A stretch of DNA of 64,000 bases from an uncultured Erythrobacter sp. (GCA_947499095.1 CANMMR010000004.1:124001-188000); one strand, 5' to 3'; counted from the first letter of the stretch, positions 29,654 to 39,191 are shown. A program made the numbers and translations. Notes: generated by a model from the letters alone, not told the origin.

Positions 29654-30025
29654 ATGAACAATTCGGGTATGATGATCGTCGCCGTTTTCACACTGGCCGC
29701 GTGCGCAGCTTACGACACGCAGCCAGAGACAACCGGCATGCCGGTCTCTGCGGCGTCCGCCGAAGTGCCGGCTTTCGTCAGCGGTGTCTGCGGCGAATGT
29801 CACGCGGTGACGCTCGATGCCATCTCTCCCAACCCGCAAGCGCCGGGGTTCGCCGATATCGCAAACAGCCCGGGCGTCACCCGCGAAACTCTCGAGACCT
29901 TCCTGTCGGACGCACACAACTATCCGATGCAGATGGATGTCGATCTGGTGGAGGAAGACATCGAACTCATCGCGGATTATCTGATGACGCTGCAATCCGA
30001 GGAGTATTCCAAACCGCTGGGATGA
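29654..30025 (+). CDS. small secreted c-type cytochrome-like protein
   Basis: Signal/lipobox-like N-terminus; CGECH (CXXCH) haem motif; ELIADYLMTLQ C-terminal helix. Confidence 0.7.
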   Translation: MNNSGMMIVAVFTLAACAAYDTQPETTGMPVSAASAEVPAFVSGVCGECHAVTLDAISPNPQAPGFADIANSPGVTRETLETFLSDAHNYPMQMDVDLVEEDIELIADYLMTLQSEEYSKPLG

Positions 30026-30041
30026 GGTCAGGAGCGACCGA

Positions 30042-30386
30042 TCAGTAGCGGCGGAATTCGACGATCCGGCCGTCGCTGCGGAACACGCAGTCGAACTGGT
30101 CGCGATCGCTACTGCGGACGTCGATTCGCCCGCGTACCCGCACGAGATCACGGCTGGGACGGTCAACATCGTCTATGCGGATGCGGCCATAGCGCGATGC
30201 TTCACGGCCACAGGCGCGCACCGCGGCCTGTTCGAAATCGTCGCCGCCATCGTAGCCGTAGCGGTCATCGTCATAGCGGTCGCTGCCAAGAATACCGCCG
30301 AGCAGGCCGCCATTACCGCCATAGGCCGCACAGCCTCCGAGGGTGAGTGTTCCGGCCATGGCGAGAGGTAAGAGGATCTTGCGCAT
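30042..30386 (-). CDS. hypothetical lipoprotein
   Basis: MRKILLPLAMAGTLTLGGCAAYGG lipobox. Confidence 0.65.
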   Translation of the reverse strand: MRKILLPLAMAGTLTLGGCAAYGGNGGLLGGILGSDRYDDDRYGYDGGDDFEQAAVRACGREASRYGRIRIDDVDRPSRDLVRVRGRIDVRSSDRDQFDCVFRSDGRIVEFRRY

Positions 30387-30482
30387 TCGGGTTCTCCGTC
30401 TGGTTTGACCTGCCGCACCCACCCGACGCAGGGATGACGGAATTACGAGTGCACTAAGCGATTGTTCCGAATGGCGTTCCGA

Positions 30483-31172
30483 TTACACTCGTCCGCCCTT
30501 CCACACGACACGTCCGATGATCTCCACTTCCTCGCGTGCCAGTTCGATCGGGGCATAGGACTCGTTGGCGCTGATAAGCTTGATCCGGCGCGGGGCGCTG
30601 GCCTGGACCTGTTTGACGTGCAGCGTGTCACCGATGCGGACGACATGCACGCCCTCGCCCGCGCGCTTGTTGCGATCGACGAAGATCTCGTCCCCGCTGC
30701 GCAGAAGCGGCTCCATGCTGTCGCCCTCGACGCGGATGGCGGAAAGGTCGGCGCCCTCCAGCCCCATCTCGCGCAACCAGCGGCGGGAGAACTGGAAGGT
30801 GTCGTAGGAAATTTCCTGGGCGCTGAAGGCACCGGGCCCGGCCGAAGCTTCCAGCGGCAGGCGCGGGACTTGGACAAAGCCCTCCCTCTCGCTGCCGCTG
30901 TCGGTCGCTGAAGACCGCGGCAGGACGATCTCCCGCGTGGCGATGGTCTCGTGATCGACGCCCAGGAATTCCGCGATCTTCATGAGGTCCGGCTCGTCCA
31001 GATGCCGGGGGCTTCCCCGCCCCAGATACTGGTGGAGATAGGCGGGATTGCGCCCGATCAGCCGGGCCAGCGCCGACAATGTATGACCCTTCTCCTTGAT
31101 GATTTCACGCAGCCGGGCGCGGGCATAGCGTTCTTCCGGCTCGTATCTGTCCAGCGGCTCTGCGAAATCCAT
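30483..31172 (-). CDS. S24 family peptidase / XRE-type HTH repressor (LexA/CI-like)
   Basis: N-terminal HTH TLSALARLIGRNPAYLHQYLGRG; VEGDSMEPLLRSGDEIFVDR catalytic Ser; LHVKQV catalytic Lys. Confidence 0.9.
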   Translation of the reverse strand: MDFAEPLDRYEPEERYARARLREIIKEKGHTLSALARLIGRNPAYLHQYLGRGSPRHLDEPDLMKIAEFLGVDHETIATREIVLPRSSATDSGSEREGFVQVPRLPLEASAGPGAFSAQEISYDTFQFSRRWLREMGLEGADLSAIRVEGDSMEPLLRSGDEIFVDRNKRAGEGVHVVRIGDTLHVKQVQASAPRRIKLISANESYAPIELAREEVEIIGRVVWKGGRV

Positions 31173-31206
31173 GGCCGGCTCCTCGATGTACTAGCTCATT
31201 GAAATT

Positions 31207-31221
31207 TCCTATAGCATAGGA
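31207..31221. promoter_or_regulatory. operator-like palindrome TCCTAT-AGC-ATAGGA
   Basis: Perfect 6-bp arms; overlaps the putative -10 (TATAGG on minus strand) of the S24 gene. Confidence 0.6.
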
Positions 31222-31225
31222 TTTT

Positions 31226-31241
31226 TCCTAGACAAGTAGGA
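31226..31241. promoter_or_regulatory. operator-like palindrome TCCTA-gacaag-TAGGA
   Basis: 5-bp arms sharing the TCCTA/TAGGA half-site; overlaps the putative -35 (TTGTCT on minus strand). Confidence 0.55.
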
Positions 31242-31311
31242 TTTGGGTTGGAACGTATAGAGAACACGGCGAGCGATTCGCCAGTCAGTTCAGCCAATTG
31301 GGAGCCTTCGC

Positions 31312-31524
31312 ATGCTGATCCGATCCATCGAGAAATTCCTGCGCCAGCACGAAATGGCGGCCACCAAGTTCGGCCGCCTCGCCGCGCACGACCCGCGATT
31401 CGTGCTCGACCTCAGGTTGGGGCGCGAGCCACGCGACCGCACCGAACAGCGCATCCGCGGGTTCATGGCCGGCTTCGAGGCGGCGCAGGACAGCGGCGTG
31501 CGGGAGGCAGCCCATGTCGGTTGA
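31312..31524 (+). CDS. small hypothetical protein, degenerate HTH-like
   Basis: EMAATKFGRLAAHDPRFVLDLRLGREPRDRTEQRIRGFM resembles a short HTH. Confidence 0.6.
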   Translation: MLIRSIEKFLRQHEMAATKFGRLAAHDPRFVLDLRLGREPRDRTEQRIRGFMAGFEAAQDSGVREAAHVG

Positions 31525-31867
31525 AGCGAAACTCAAGCGTCCTGCCCGCACCCGCCGCACGTCCGGCGACCGTTTGCGCGAAGCCCTGATGACGCTCGCC
31601 CAGCATCACGCGCAGGTCATCACCCATAGCGAGAAGGCATGGGCCAGCATCACCTTTGCCGGGACGCGGCATTCGCTTGCGCTGGTCTTTGCAGGAGTGG
31701 ACGCGGTGGAAGCGGGCGAGAATTTCGTGGCCGAGCTCCCCGATCACGAATTCGCGATCCCGGGCCAGCTGGTGGCCGATGCGACCATCGTCGAAGTCGA
31801 ACACCGCATCGCACCCGACCCTCGGATGGTAGTGCAATGCGAGTTGCTGCTGCTGGAGGACGCCTGA
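31514..31867 (+). CDS. hypothetical protein
   Basis: 117-aa ORF overlapping the previous stop; coherent protein-like composition. Confidence 0.6.
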   Translation: MSVEAKLKRPARTRRTSGDRLREALMTLAQHHAQVITHSEKAWASITFAGTRHSLALVFAGVDAVEAGENFVAELPDHEFAIPGQLVADATIVEVEHRIAPDPRMVVQCELLLLEDA

Positions 31868-31879
31868 GCCGCCGCCCGG

Positions 31880-32818
31880 TCAGTAGCCCGCCTCGAGATC
31901 CATTTGCGGCTGGACCGGCTCGCCCGCCTCCCAGCGCTGCAGGTTCTCGATGAAGCGGTCGGCGCTACGTTGGAACATCTTGGTCTGCGCGCGGCCCGAC
32001 AAATGCATGGTGACCTGCGCATTCTCAAGCTCCCAGAGGGGGTGGTCTTCTGGCAGCGGTTCCGGATCGGTGACGTCCAGCAGGGCCGCTTCGATTTTCT
32101 GCTGCTCCAGCGCGGCGACCAAGGCGTCCTGATCGACCACATCGCCGCGCGCGATGTTCACCAGCACGGCATTGGGGCGCATGGCGGCGAGCTCGATCTC
32201 GCCGATCATGCCCTTGGTTTCCTCGGTGGAGGGAACGGCAAGCACGACCCAGTCGAAGTCGCCCAGCTTCTGGCGCCATTCGCCGGGTCGCAATGCGCCC
32301 TCCCCGCCCGAGCGGCGCACCGGCACTACGGTCATGTCGAAGGCTTCGAGCCGCGATTTCACCAGGCTGCCGATCGCACCCATGCCCAGCAGCAGCACAC
32401 GCTCGCCAGCGAGCTCGCGCTTGCCCGGGCTGTCCATCAGCCATTCCTTGCGGTCCTGCGCGCGCACGACCTCGCGATAGCCCTTGGCATGGGCGAGCAT
32501 CAGCATGACGACATATTCGGCGATGGTCAGAGCGTTGATACCGACGCCGTTGGTAACGACCACGCCACGCTCCTTCAGCAGGTCCAGCGGCATGAAATCG
32601 AGCCCGGCATAGATCGAGTTGAGCCATTTGAGACTGGTCGCCGCACTGGCGATCTCGATCATCGGCTCTTTCTCGTTAAGGTCGAACCAGCCGATCTCCG
32701 CCTCGGGCGCCATCTCCAGTGCCTGCTCCTTGCTGGCGAACCAATGCGGTTCCACCCATTCGGGAAGGCGCGGCTCGACGAGCGGGCGGATCAGGGCAGA
32801 CAATACGGCTTTGGTCAT
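31880..32818 (-). CDS. D-2-hydroxyacid dehydrogenase family protein
   Basis: LLLGMGAIGSLVKSRLEAFDMTVV Rossmann motif; NIARGDVVDQDALVAAL. Confidence 0.88.
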   Translation of the reverse strand: MTKAVLSALIRPLVEPRLPEWVEPHWFASKEQALEMAPEAEIGWFDLNEKEPMIEIASAATSLKWLNSIYAGLDFMPLDLLKERGVVVTNGVGINALTIAEYVVMLMLAHAKGYREVVRAQDRKEWLMDSPGKRELAGERVLLLGMGAIGSLVKSRLEAFDMTVVPVRRSGGEGALRPGEWRQKLGDFDWVVLAVPSTEETKGMIGEIELAAMRPNAVLVNIARGDVVDQDALVAALEQQKIEAALLDVTDPEPLPEDHPLWELENAQVTMHLSGRAQTKMFQRSADRFIENLQRWEAGEPVQPQMDLEAGY

Positions 32819-32852
32819 CGGGCGGTTCTCCTCGGCCCGCCTTCTTGCGGGT

Positions 32853-33164
32853 TCAGACCGCCTTGGCAAACCGTTCGCGCCGCGGCTCGGCGATGTCGAG
32901 GATCGCGTCGGCGACTTCGGAGGCGTTCTGCTTCACGTGGCTGGGCGGCACTTGCATGATGTCCACCCGGTTCGCTTCCTGCCACGCATCGCGCGTGTCG
33001 TGCTTCGCGGTCTTGAACGGGTCGTCCTCGATCTCGACTGCGAGATGCGCGTCCTCGCAATAGAACGGCAGGGTGAAGCCGTCGCCTTCGTAGTCACAGA
33101 CGAATGTAAGCCCCCGCGGCGCGTCTTTCAGATGTTCCCAAAGAAGCGCGTGCGGGTCTGCCAT
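32853..33164 (-). CDS. DUF559-like (restriction-endonuclease-fold) domain protein
   Basis: LLWEHLKD...LPFYCEDAHLAVEIEDDP...HDTRDAWQEANRVDIMQVPPSHV resembles the DUF559 layout. Confidence 0.6.
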   Translation of the reverse strand: MADPHALLWEHLKDAPRGLTFVCDYEGDGFTLPFYCEDAHLAVEIEDDPFKTAKHDTRDAWQEANRVDIMQVPPSHVKQNASEVADAILDIAEPRRERFAKAV

Positions 33165-33166
33165 CG

Positions 33167-34663
33167 CTACAGTCTCCATTCCCATCCCAGCGGGTCGCCA
33201 TCCATCACCTCGACGCCCTTCGCGGCGAGACTGTCGCGGATTGCATCCGAAGTTGCAAAATCTTTTGCAGCACGCGCTTCTTTGCGGCGCTCAAGCTCGG
33301 CTTCGATCTCGACCTCGGTGAGCTGCGCGTCCTTCGGTCGGATGCGGAGGTCGGTGCGGGTGAGGCTAGATAGAGAGAGACCTAAAACTTCATTCATATA
33401 AATTGCCGCAAACAATGCATCGCCGCTCCAAGCGGCGCCACCGCCAGCGACATTTATCGCGCGCTCTAGTGCGACTAATGCCGGTGGCGTTGATAGGTCA
33501 TCACCAACGAAATTTTCGAAGTCATCGACCAACTCGCGAATGCTGGGGTTCAAGCCCTCCATGAATGAGTTTCGGTCCCGCTTCGCCGCACGAAGCATCG
33601 GCTCGACGCTAACGGATTGCCGAAGTCGTTCAACGATAGTGACCATTCGCTTCAACCGCGTCAGCGCCGCCTGCAGTCCCTCCCAGCTGAACTCCAGCTC
33701 GCTGCGGTAATGCGCCTGCAGGCACATCAGGCGGTAGGCGAGCGGGTGGTAGCCCTTGTCGACCAGCAGTTGCAGGCGCAGGAACTCGCCCGCCGACTTC
33801 GACATCTTGCCGCTGCGTTCGACGAGGAAGTTGTTGTGCATCCAGATGCGCGCGCCCGAATTGCGCGCATCGTCCAAGCCATTCGTGCAGCAATAGGCCT
33901 GGTTCTGCGCGATCTCGTTCGGGTGATGGATCTCGCGGTGGTCGATCCCGCCGGTGTGGATGTCGAACGGGAAGCCGAGCAGCGCCTCGCCCATGACGGA
34001 ACATTCGAGATGCCAGCCGGGCGCGCCTTTGCCCCAGGGCGAATCCCATTCCATCTGCCGCGTCTCGCCAGCGGGGGTCTTGCGCCAGATCGCGAAGTCG
34101 GCCTGGTTGCGCTTGCCCTCGACCGTGTCGATCCTGCCCTCGCCGTCATCGGTAACCGCGCGGGCCAGCCGCCCGTAATCCGCCACGGTCGAGACATCGA
34201 AATAGAGCCCGCTGTCGAGTTCGTAGCAGTGCTTGTCGGCGATCCGCTCGCCCCACGCGATCATCGCCTCGACATATTCGGTCGCGCGCGGATGCTGCTT
34301 GGGCTGGACGTTCAGCCGCGCCAGATCGCGCTCGAAATCCTCCTGGTAGAATTTGGCGATGTCCCACGCGCTCTTGTTCTCGCGCGCGGCCATCTTCTCC
34401 ATCTTGTCCTCGCCCTCGTCCGCATCGGAGGTGAGGTGGCCGACATCGGTGATGTTGATCACATGGGTGAGCTTGTAGCCCTTCCATTGCAGCACGCGCC
34501 CCAGCGTGTCCGCGAAGACATAGGCACGCATATTGCCGATGTGCTGGTAATTGTAGACCGTCGGCCCGCAGGAATAGACGCGCGCCTCGCCCTCGTGGAT
34601 CGGCTGGAATTCCTCCAGCTGGCGGGTCAGCGAATTGAACAGCTTGAGCGGCGTATCGGTCAT
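33167..34663 (-). CDS. cysS: cysteine--tRNA ligase
   Basis: YSCGPTVYNYQHIGNMRAYVFAD; GWHLECSVM; KMSKSAGEFL. Confidence 0.95.
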   Translation of the reverse strand: MTDTPLKLFNSLTRQLEEFQPIHEGEARVYSCGPTVYNYQHIGNMRAYVFADTLGRVLQWKGYKLTHVINITDVGHLTSDADEGEDKMEKMAARENKSAWDIAKFYQEDFERDLARLNVQPKQHPRATEYVEAMIAWGERIADKHCYELDSGLYFDVSTVADYGRLARAVTDDGEGRIDTVEGKRNQADFAIWRKTPAGETRQMEWDSPWGKGAPGWHLECSVMGEALLGFPFDIHTGGIDHREIHHPNEIAQNQAYCCTNGLDDARNSGARIWMHNNFLVERSGKMSKSAGEFLRLQLLVDKGYHPLAYRLMCLQAHYRSELEFSWEGLQAALTRLKRMVTIVERLRQSVSVEPMLRAAKRDRNSFMEGLNPSIRELVDDFENFVGDDLSTPPALVALERAINVAGGGAAWSGDALFAAIYMNEVLGLSLSSLTRTDLRIRPKDAQLTEVEIEAELERRKEARAAKDFATSDAIRDSLAAKGVEVMDGDPLGWEWRL

Positions 34664-34682
34664 GGGCGGCCTGATACTATCC

Positions 34683-34760
34683 CGTCATCCCAGCGCAAGC
34701 TGGGATCGCTGTCGGCTTGGCGCTTGGTCGAGAACGATCCCAGCTTTCGCTGGGATGACG
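34683..34760. repeat. REP/REPIN-like inverted pair of palindromic units
   Basis: cgtcatcccagcgcaagctgggatcg ... cgatcccagctttcgctgggatgacg; 26-nt arms with one mismatch, 26-nt spacer. Confidence 0.85.
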
Positions 34761-34767
34761 AGTGGCT

Positions 34768-35439
34768 TCACCAACCCTCCCAGCGCACGCTCTCTTCAAT
34801 GTCGGCGCGGCGGACCTCGAACTGGTTCACGGCCGCATCCTCGTCGCGGTAGCCGATGGCGACGCCGCAGAAGAAGATGTGGTCCTCAGGGATATCGACC
34901 ATCTCGCGGATTTGCGGGGAGTAGACCGCCCAGGCTTCCTGGAAGCAGGTGTCGAGACCCTCTTCGCGGCAGAGCAGGCCGATGGTCTGGAGCCACATGC
35001 CGATATCGCTCCATTGCGGCGGGCCCATGTATTTGGGCGTGTGGACCAGCATCAGCACCGGCGCCCCGAAAGCGCGGAAGTTGTTGGCGAACCACATCAG
35101 GCGCTTGCCCTTGTCCTCGCGGGAAATCTCGAGCGCGCCGTACATATCCTCGCCCACCCCGCGGCGGCGCTGTTCATAGGCCCCGTCGAGCTCAGGCGGA
35201 TAGACGTGATATTCGGGCGCATGCGCCGCGCGACCCTTGGGAAACTCCTCGGCAATCCGGTCGAACAGCGCCTGCATCGGCTCGCCGGTGAGGACGATGC
35301 CGTGCCACGGCTGGGTATTGCCGCCCGAGGGAGAACGCTGCGCCTTTTCGAGGATGCGGGTGAGCGTCTCGCGCTCGACCGGCCGGTCGGTGAACGCGCG
35401 GACGGAACGGCGGGTCTGGACGGCTTCAGTGACTTTCAT
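34768..35439 (-). CDS. nitroreductase family protein
   Basis: TRRSVRAFTDRPVERETLTRILEKAQRSPSGGNTQPWH. Confidence 0.92.
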   Translation of the reverse strand: MKVTEAVQTRRSVRAFTDRPVERETLTRILEKAQRSPSGGNTQPWHGIVLTGEPMQALFDRIAEEFPKGRAAHAPEYHVYPPELDGAYEQRRRGVGEDMYGALEISREDKGKRLMWFANNFRAFGAPVLMLVHTPKYMGPPQWSDIGMWLQTIGLLCREEGLDTCFQEAWAVYSPQIREMVDIPEDHIFFCGVAIGYRDEDAAVNQFEVRRADIEESVRWEGW

Positions 35440-35786
35440 TCTTCGTCCGATCCTTCGCTTGGGACTATGACCCCAGCTTGCTTGAGATCATCTACAAGTT
35501 CTACCGCGAGATAAGATTTGTTGCGCAACAGTTTGTAGCAATTCTGACCGTAGTTACTCACGAAGACCCCATCTGGTCCGCTCAGCGTGAGGCGATTCTC
35601 TCGGTGTTCGTTTAGCGCCCAAGCCGCTAGGGCGAAGCCAACGATGAGCTCGTTCTCCGTATCACTGGTCGCATGGTAGGGAAGGCTTGCCCGGGCCGCG
35701 TGTTCGACAGCTTCAAAGTCGGGAAGAAAGTAGCTTGGTATCCGCTTCCTCAGCTTTTTCGCTGGTGTATCGAAGATGCCAAACAT
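35436..35786 (-). CDS. hypothetical protein
   Basis: 116-aa ORF between cobT-like and nitroreductase genes, same strand. Confidence 0.55.
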   Translation of the reverse strand: MFGIFDTPAKKLRKRIPSYFLPDFEAVEHAARASLPYHATSDTENELIVGFALAAWALNEHRENRLTLSGPDGVFVSNYGQNCYKLLRNKSYLAVELVDDLKQAGVIVPSEGSDEE

Positions 35787-35792
35787 TTGTTG

Positions 35793-37616
35793 TCACTCAA
35801 TCTCGAACAAATCGGCAAGCTGTTCGATGATAGTGCCACCCAGCTGCTCGACATCCATTATCGTCACCGAACGGCGATAATAGCGCGTCACGTCATGGCC
35901 GATCCCGATCGCCGCCAATTGCACCGGCGATTGCTTCTCGATCCAGTCGATCACCTTGCGCAAATGGCTTTCGAGATAGCCCGCCTGGTTCACGCTCAGC
36001 GTGCTGTCGTCGACGGGAGCACCGTCGGAGATGACCATCAGGATGCGGCGGTCTTCGGGGCGACGGAGCAGGCGGTCGTGCGCCCAGAGCAGCGCCTCGC
36101 CGTCGATGTTTTCCTTCAGCAGCCCTTCGCGCATCATCAGGCCGAGGTTGCGGCGCGCGCGGCGCCAGGGCTCGTCGGCCTGCTTGTAGAGGATGTGGCG
36201 CAGATCGTTGAGGCGCCCGGGATTGGCAGGGCGGCCATCGGCGAGCCACGCCTCGCGTGATTGCCCGCCCTTCCACGCGCGGGTGGTGAAGCCGAGGATT
36301 TCGGTCTTCACCCCGCACCGCTCCAGCGTGCGCGCGAGGATATCGGCGCTGATCGCGGCGATGCTGATCGGCCGCCCGCGCATGGACCCCGAATTGTCGA
36401 TCAGCAGCGTGACAACCGTGTCCTTGAACTCGGTATCGCGCTCGATCTTGTAGGAGAGCGCATGGCCGGGGCTGACGACCACGCGGGTCAGCCGCGCGGC
36501 ATCGAGCATGCCCTCTTCCTGGTCAAAGTCCCAGCTGCGGTTCTGCTGCGCCATCAGGCGGCGCTGGAGGCGATTGGCGAGCCGGGTGACGACGCCCTGC
36601 AGGCCCGCAAGCTGGCTGTCGAGATACTGCCGCAGCCGGTCGAGCTCCTCGTTGTCGCACAGCTCGGGCGCCTCGACGACCTCGTCGAACTTGTCGGTAT
36701 AGGGCTTGTAGTCGAAGCCTTCGGGAATCTCGGTCCAAGGGCGGTTCGGGCGGACGGGTTGCATGCCCTCGCCCTCCTCGTCCGAGGGATCGCCGTTGGA
36801 CATTTCCTGCTCGCCTTCGACCTCCTGATCGGCATCGCCTTCGGCCTCGCCGTCGGTCACGTCGGAGCGCATGTCGCTGGCCTGCGGTTCGGCGCCGCCC
36901 TCGTCTTCCTCGTCGGTATCCTCGTCCTGCTCGGGGCTTTCGCCGTCGTCCTCGTCGCCATCCTCGGCGTCGGTCGCATCGGGCGTGTCGGGCAGCGTCA
37001 GGTCGAGATGCCGCAGCATGTCGAGCGTCAGGTCCTGGAAGGCAGTCTGGTCGTCGAGCACGCCCGCCAGATCGTCCATGTCGGTGCCGATCTTGGCGAG
37101 GATATCCTCGCGCACCATCTCCACCGCGCCCTGCGCCCGTTCGGGGATCGCCTCGCCCGTCAGCGCCTCGCGCAGCATGAGCGACAGCGCGGTCGGCAGC
37201 GGGACCTCGTTCGCCTCGTCGGCGCGGACGATGGGGTCGGCATTGGTCCGCATCTCGACCGCCGAGCCGAGATTGTCGCGAATGCCGGCATAGCGCGTGG
37301 TGCCGATCGCCTCGTAACGCACCTGCTCGATGGCATCGTAACAGGCGCGGGCGATCGGCTCGGAGGGTGCGCCCTTGGTGTGCAGCGCCTCGTTGTGATG
37401 GCGCAGCTTGAGCGCGAAGCTGTCCGCGAAACCGCGCGCCTCGGTCGCCTGTTCGCGCGGGAGCGTGCGGCCCGGCAGCGGCACGCGGAAGTTCTTGCCC
37501 GCCTGTGCGGGTGCGTCCGCGCTCCAGGCGACTTCGACTTCCGGTTCGTTCGCCAGCGCACGGCTGGCACCGGTAAGCGCCCGCTTGAAACGATCGAGGG
37601 GGGTCTGGTCTGCCAC
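35793..37616 (-). CDS. cobT: CobT-type cobaltochelatase subunit / VWA-domain protein
   Basis: Acidic central region; [50 protein letters not shown]. Confidence 0.85.
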   Translation of the reverse strand: MADQTPLDRFKRALTGASRALANEPEVEVAWSADAPAQAGKNFRVPLPGRTLPREQATEARGFADSFALKLRHHNEALHTKGAPSEPIARACYDAIEQVRYEAIGTTRYAGIRDNLGSAVEMRTNADPIVRADEANEVPLPTALSLMLREALTGEAIPERAQGAVEMVREDILAKIGTDMDDLAGVLDDQTAFQDLTLDMLRHLDLTLPDTPDATDAEDGDEDDGESPEQDEDTDEEDEGGAEPQASDMRSDVTDGEAEGDADQEVEGEQEMSNGDPSDEEGEGMQPVRPNRPWTEIPEGFDYKPYTDKFDEVVEAPELCDNEELDRLRQYLDSQLAGLQGVVTRLANRLQRRLMAQQNRSWDFDQEEGMLDAARLTRVVVSPGHALSYKIERDTEFKDTVVTLLIDNSGSMRGRPISIAAISADILARTLERCGVKTEILGFTTRAWKGGQSREAWLADGRPANPGRLNDLRHILYKQADEPWRRARRNLGLMMREGLLKENIDGEALLWAHDRLLRRPEDRRILMVISDGAPVDDSTLSVNQAGYLESHLRKVIDWIEKQSPVQLAAIGIGHDVTRYYRRSVTIMDVEQLGGTIIEQLADLFEIE

Positions 37617-37625
37617 GCGGCCTAT

Positions 37626-38288
37626 TTAGGACGTCGGGATGGTCTGGCCAGTCTTTTCCCAGTCCTTGGTAAAGCCTTCGATGCCCTTGTCCGTCAGCAC
37701 GTGCTTGAACAGCCCCTTGATGACGGCGGGCGGCATGGTCGCGACATCGGCGCCGATGCGCGCGCTTTCGAGGACGTGGACCGGATTGCGGATGCTGGCG
37801 ACGAGGATCTCGGTCGTGAAGCCGGGATAGTTGTCGTAGATGGTGCGGATGTCGCGGATCAGCGCCATGCCGTCGAAGCCGTTGTCGTCATGCCGGCCGA
37901 CGAAGGGCGACACGAAGGTCGCGCCGGCCTTCGCCGCGAGCAGCGCCTGGTTGGCGGAAAAGCACAGGGTGACGTTCACCATCGTGCCGTCACCGGTCAG
38001 CTTCTTGCAGGTCTTCAGCCCGTCGATCGTCAGCGGCACCTTGATGCAGACATTGTCCGCGATGCGGCGCAATGTCTCGGCCTCTTTCATCATCGTGTCG
38101 TGATCGAGCGCGACGACTTCTGCGCTGACCGGGCCATCGACGAGGTCGCAGATTTCCTTGGTCACTTCCATGAAATCGCGGCCGGACTTGGCGATCAGGG
38201 AGGGGTTGGTGGTGACCCCGTCGAGCAGGCCGGTGTCGGCCATTTCCTTGATGTCGGCGATGTCGGCGGTGTCGACGAAGAATTTCAT
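37626..38288 (-). CDS. fsa: transaldolase / fructose-6-phosphate aldolase
   Basis: [54 protein letters not shown]. Confidence 0.92.
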   Translation of the reverse strand: MKFFVDTADIADIKEMADTGLLDGVTTNPSLIAKSGRDFMEVTKEICDLVDGPVSAEVVALDHDTMMKEAETLRRIADNVCIKVPLTIDGLKTCKKLTGDGTMVNVTLCFSANQALLAAKAGATFVSPFVGRHDDNGFDGMALIRDIRTIYDNYPGFTTEILVASIRNPVHVLESARIGADVATMPPAVIKGLFKHVLTDKGIEGFTKDWEKTGQTIPTS

Positions 38289-38315
38289 TGCTGCGCGCTC
38301 CGGAAAGGCGATGGA

Positions 38316-39119
38316 CTATTCGCCCTGCTGCAAGGGCATTGCGCGCAGCGAGTCAAGGCTCGACGCAAGGCTCGCCCACGGATCGGGCGCATCGTCGCGC
38401 TCGACGAGGAAAGGGAGCACGCCCTGCGCCCGCGCCTGCATGACGATGGCCTGCATCGGCAGCGTGCCTTCGCCGACATCCGCCATGCTGCCGTCTGCTG
38501 CCATATCCTTGAGGTGGAGATGGGTTACGCGGTCGGCATGGGCCTCGAGGAAAGCGAGCGGATCGACGCCCGCCTTGGCCAGCCAGTAGGTGTCTAGCTC
38601 GAAGCCGATGTCGGGGTCGAGCCCTTCGAACAGCACGTCGATCGGGCGGATCCCGTCGGTCTCCGCAAACTCGAAATCATGCGCGTGATAGGCGAGCGAC
38701 ATGCCCTCGGCCTTGGCCAGAGTGTTGATCGCGTTGAGCCGCACGGTCCATTCGCGCCACTGATCAAGCGAGCGGCGCTCGTCTTCAGGCAGCCACGCGA
38801 GCACAAGGGTGTCTGCGCAGAGCGCCTTCGCCTCGGCAATTGCGGCGGCGGGATAGGCCTTGAGTTTTTGCCAGTCGGCATGCGCGGCAGCGACCTCCAG
38901 CCCCATCCTTCGCGCATAGCGACAAAGCAGCGCCGGATCGGTGCCATAAGTCCCCGCAAACTCGATCTCGTCATAGCCGAGCTTCGCCACATCGAGGATC
39001 GCGGCGAACGGGTTGCGTTGCATGGAATCCCGCACGGTGTAGAGCTGGGCGCCGAAGCTCGCCGATTCCGGCGCAGGCTGCGGTGTCGCGCAACCGGCAA
39101 GCAGGCCCGCAGTCATCAC
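38316..39119 (-). CDS. sugar phosphate isomerase/epimerase (xylose isomerase-like TIM barrel), lipoprotein signal
   Basis: LLAGCATP lipobox; GAQLYTVRDSM...LGYDEIEFAGTYG; GFELDTYW. Confidence 0.85.
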   Translation of the reverse strand: MMTAGLLAGCATPQPAPESASFGAQLYTVRDSMQRNPFAAILDVAKLGYDEIEFAGTYGTDPALLCRYARRMGLEVAAAHADWQKLKAYPAAAIAEAKALCADTLVLAWLPEDERRSLDQWREWTVRLNAINTLAKAEGMSLAYHAHDFEFAETDGIRPIDVLFEGLDPDIGFELDTYWLAKAGVDPLAFLEAHADRVTHLHLKDMAADGSMADVGEGTLPMQAIVMQARAQGVLPFLVERDDAPDPWASLASSLDSLRAMPLQQGE

Positions 39120-39191
39120 CAGAGCAAATCTTATCCGTCACTCATGGCAAAGCGCACGCTGCAGAGCCAGCGCGCCTTCGCCCGCGGCAGG

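Noticed and set aside
30483-31172. S24 repressor as evidence of a prophage
   Set aside because: No integrase, terminase, portal, capsid or tail genes in the window
36261-38597. 778-aa plus-strand ORF
   Set aside because: Antisense to cobT and fsa; shadow frame of GC-rich coding sequence
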